Source: an uncultured Clostridia bacterium
GTDB lineage: Bacteria; Bacillota; Clostridia; Christensenellales; UBA1242
DNA: 32,827 nt
Reading direction: 5' to 3'
Assembly (NCBI GenBank): GCA_944384425.1
Contig: CALWTI010000009.1
Location: forward strand, 1-32,827
Both the position numbers and the translations under genes were made by a program. This document shows, piece after piece, positions 31,248 through 32,827 of the stretch. The stretch's first letter is position 1. Each line of letters begins with the position of its first letter. The notes beneath the pieces were generated by a model. It made no database searches. It was not told the origin of the DNA and saw nothing but the letters and a program-made list of their open reading frames with translations.

Positions 31248-32675
31248 TTATAAATATAATGTTACAAAATACAGTATGAAAAGCACAGTCACCACATACG
31301 TGAACACATGCACTTTTTTGAACTGTCCTGTAAGCAAATTGATGAGCGTGTAAGAAATAAGTCCAACTGCAATACCAATGCTGATGTTGTTTGACAGTGG
31401 CATGATAATTATTGTAAGAACGGCAGGAATTGCGACTGAAACATCTGTGAAATCAATTTTGTTAACACCGTCAAACATAAGTATTCCAACCAAAATGAGG
31501 GCAGGAGCAGTCGCATAAACAGGAATAAGCATAACTATTGGACTCAAAAATAACGAAAGAGCAAAAAATATGCAAGTAAATATTGAGCTTAGTCCTGTCC
31601 TTGCCCCGCTTGCAATTCCAGATGTACTTTCGACATAACTTGATGCGTTTGGTATTCCAAGACAAGAACTAAAAACTGCACCCGAGCCGTCTATTAGCAT
31701 TGCCCTATTTTGATTTATAACATTGCCATCTTTATCCAAAAGATTTCCTTTTTGTGCAGTTGCAAGCAGTGTCCCAACTGTGTCAAAAAGGTCCATAAGC
31801 ACAACAGCAAACACAACAAGAATAACGCTTGTTATTGCCGTAAAAATATTTCCGCTAAAAAGTCCCCCAAAATCAAATTTCAAAAAGCTATATTCAAAAA
31901 GATCGCCAAAAGGTGGCAAAAAACTATTTGTCCAAAGCACTTCAAATGGGTTTATGCCTATGCAAAACTTTATGATTATGTCCACAATAGTCCCCGCAAT
32001 TATGCCATAAAATATTGCACCTTTGACATTTTTAACATACAAAACTGCCATAACTATGAAACTAACAATAGCCACTATCGCCGTAAGTGATGTTGCATTG
32101 CCGTTTAAAATATCCAAAATTCCACTATTTGACGATGAAAGTCCAACATTTAATATGAAAAGTCCAACGCCAATAGGAATAGAGAGTTTTATTGCTGGTG
32201 GTATGGCGTCAACAATTTTTCTTCTAAGTCCAGTGAGCGTAACAAAGACAAAGAGCACACCTGCCAAAAAGCATATCGTCATTGCCTGACTAAAAGAATA
32301 TTGTCTGCTTTCAATAAGTCCAACCACAAAACTCGCAACTCCAATACCTGGCGCCAATATTATTGGCAAATTTGCATAAAGTGCCATTGAAAGTGTTGCC
32401 AAAACTGTGGTTAAAATTGTTGCAACAAAAAGTGCTTTCCAAAGTCCTTCACCACCTATCCCGCTAAATAGCCCTGGAATAACTACCATGATGTAACTTA
32501 TCACCATAAAATTGACAAGCCCGCCCAAAAACTCTTTTTTGAAAGTGCTACCGCGTTCTGAAATTTTGAAAAATTTATCTATTTTCTCTAAAAAAGACTT
32601 ATTTTTGTTATTTTTGTTATCATTTTCAACTATTATGTCTTCTTTTTGTTTTTGCTCTTCACAAGTGTTATCCAA
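31248..32675 (-). CDS. NCS2/AzgA-type purine (guanine/hypoxanthine) permease
   Basis: Cytoplasmic-membrane symporter of 475 residues with 12 or more hydrophobic segments. Family signatures: RGSTFKKEFLGGLVNFMVIS near the start, PIILAPGIGVASFVVG in the position of the substrate-binding APGMG loop, and SSYVESTSGIASGARTGL, the conserved segment of AzgA/PbuG/PbuO proteins. Within NCS2 these transport adenine, guanine or hypoxanthine; exact specificity cannot be read here. The start is a TTG at 32675, with GAGGTG 4 nt upstream; no ATG lies nearby. The N-terminal 30 residues are charged (EEQKQKEDIIVENDNKNNKN). I see no purine riboswitch upstream; the region holds only a TATACT-like -10 element and then a hairpin repeat. 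Confidence 0.88.
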   Translation of the reverse strand: MDNTCEEQKQKEDIIVENDNKNNKNKSFLEKIDKFFKISERGSTFKKEFLGGLVNFMVISYIMVVIPGLFSGIGGEGLWKALFVATILTTVLATLSMALYANLPIILAPGIGVASFVVGLIESRQYSFSQAMTICFLAGVLFVFVTLTGLRRKIVDAIPPAIKLSIPIGVGLFILNVGLSSSNSGILDILNGNATSLTAIVAIVSFIVMAVLYVKNVKGAIFYGIIAGTIVDIIIKFCIGINPFEVLWTNSFLPPFGDLFEYSFLKFDFGGLFSGNIFTAITSVILVVFAVVLMDLFDTVGTLLATAQKGNLLDKDGNVINQNRAMLIDGSGAVFSSCLGIPNASSYVESTSGIASGARTGLSSIFTCIFFALSLFLSPIVMLIPVYATAPALILVGILMFDGVNKIDFTDVSVAIPAVLTIIIMPLSNNISIGIAVGLISYTLINLLTGQFKKVHVFTYVVTVLFILYFVTLYL

Positions 32676-32787
32676 AACTCACCTCGCAATTTTGTATTTT
32701 AGTATAACAAAAAAATAAAAAAAGCAAAAATCAATTTGCTAGACTGTCCAAAAAACTTCGTGACCGAAAAAATTAAAATTTTTTCTT

Positions 32788-32827
32788 GCTTTGTTTACTG
32801 CAAAACGCCCCAAAACAGTCATTTAGG
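32788..32827 (-). repeat. Hairpin repeat, small type, copy 6, cut by the window end
   Basis: On the minus strand, the apical ATGACTGT (within 32826-32815) is followed by a stem arm and the right motif CAGTAAACAAAGC (32800-32788). The left half lies beyond the window. The sequence between here and the permease (32700-32787) shows no gene. Confidence 0.75.

Noticed and set aside
32676..32787. Purine riboswitch upstream of the permease
   Set aside because: The leader is too short, and the conserved loop and junction sequences of the purine aptamer are not visible.

Overview
The window is AT-rich DNA (by eye about one third G+C) from a low-GC Gram-positive bacterium (Bacillota, Clostridia-like), probably an uncultured host-associated species. 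The gene set supports this: SpoVG, a DnaD-type protein next to a DnaI-like helicase loader, SepF, a DUF975 membrane protein, the tig-clpP-clpX operon, and large secreted GLUG and BspA-type leucine-rich-repeat proteins typical of gut Firmicutes. Housekeeping genes have strong Shine-Dalgarno (SD) sequences, consensus TTGACA/TATAAT promoters and intrinsic terminators, several of them shared by convergent genes.

Layout. 1-1132: the 5' part of murC (minus) and spoVG (plus). 1249-8706: a surface or accessory block with a GLUG/Ig-like anchored protein, a small lipoprotein, and two tandem paralogues with N-terminal leucine-rich repeats and a shared C-terminal domain; the upstream paralogue is readable only through a -1 frameshift. 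8712-11826: a minus-strand run of M1-type peptidase lipoprotein, DUF975 membrane protein, Sel1-like protein and coiled-coil protein. 11933-15378: dnaD-like and dnaI-like genes, an antisense 51-codon gene, an HD-domain protein and a DUF1858 protein. 15423-17414: a secreted BspA-like protein. 17499-17906: a tandem array of three structured repeats, then a Cro/CI-type regulator with two operators. 18317-21495: clpX, clpP, tig. 21696-25980: a small membrane protein, rluD, lspA, sepF, a MarR-type regulator and argS. 26103-28077: a gene-poor 2-kb region with tRNA-Leu, a 68-bp duplicated 3' part of that tRNA, tRNA-Lys, two tRNA-Gln genes and many large hairpin repeats. 28171-31214: two metallophosphoesterase-like paralogues, a zinc-ribbon protein and a small membrane protein. 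31248-32675: a purine permease of the AzgA type. The right end enters another copy of the hairpin repeat.

The most unusual content is the hairpin repeat family (17499-17906, 26415-28077, 32788-32827). Copies share short, mostly unpaired motifs: a left GAGGCTYG opposite a right CAGTAAACRAAG, and in the small type an apical GCAGGAGT opposite ATGACTGT. The helices between and around these motifs differ completely in sequence from copy to copy yet remain self-complementary. Some copies hold a much larger multi-hairpin insert between the same left and right motifs. This is conservation of structure rather than sequence, as in a structured RNA or a single-strand DNA recombination or transposition substrate. 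I recognise no described family. No transposase, integrase or reverse transcriptase is encoded in the window, so any mobilising protein would act from elsewhere.
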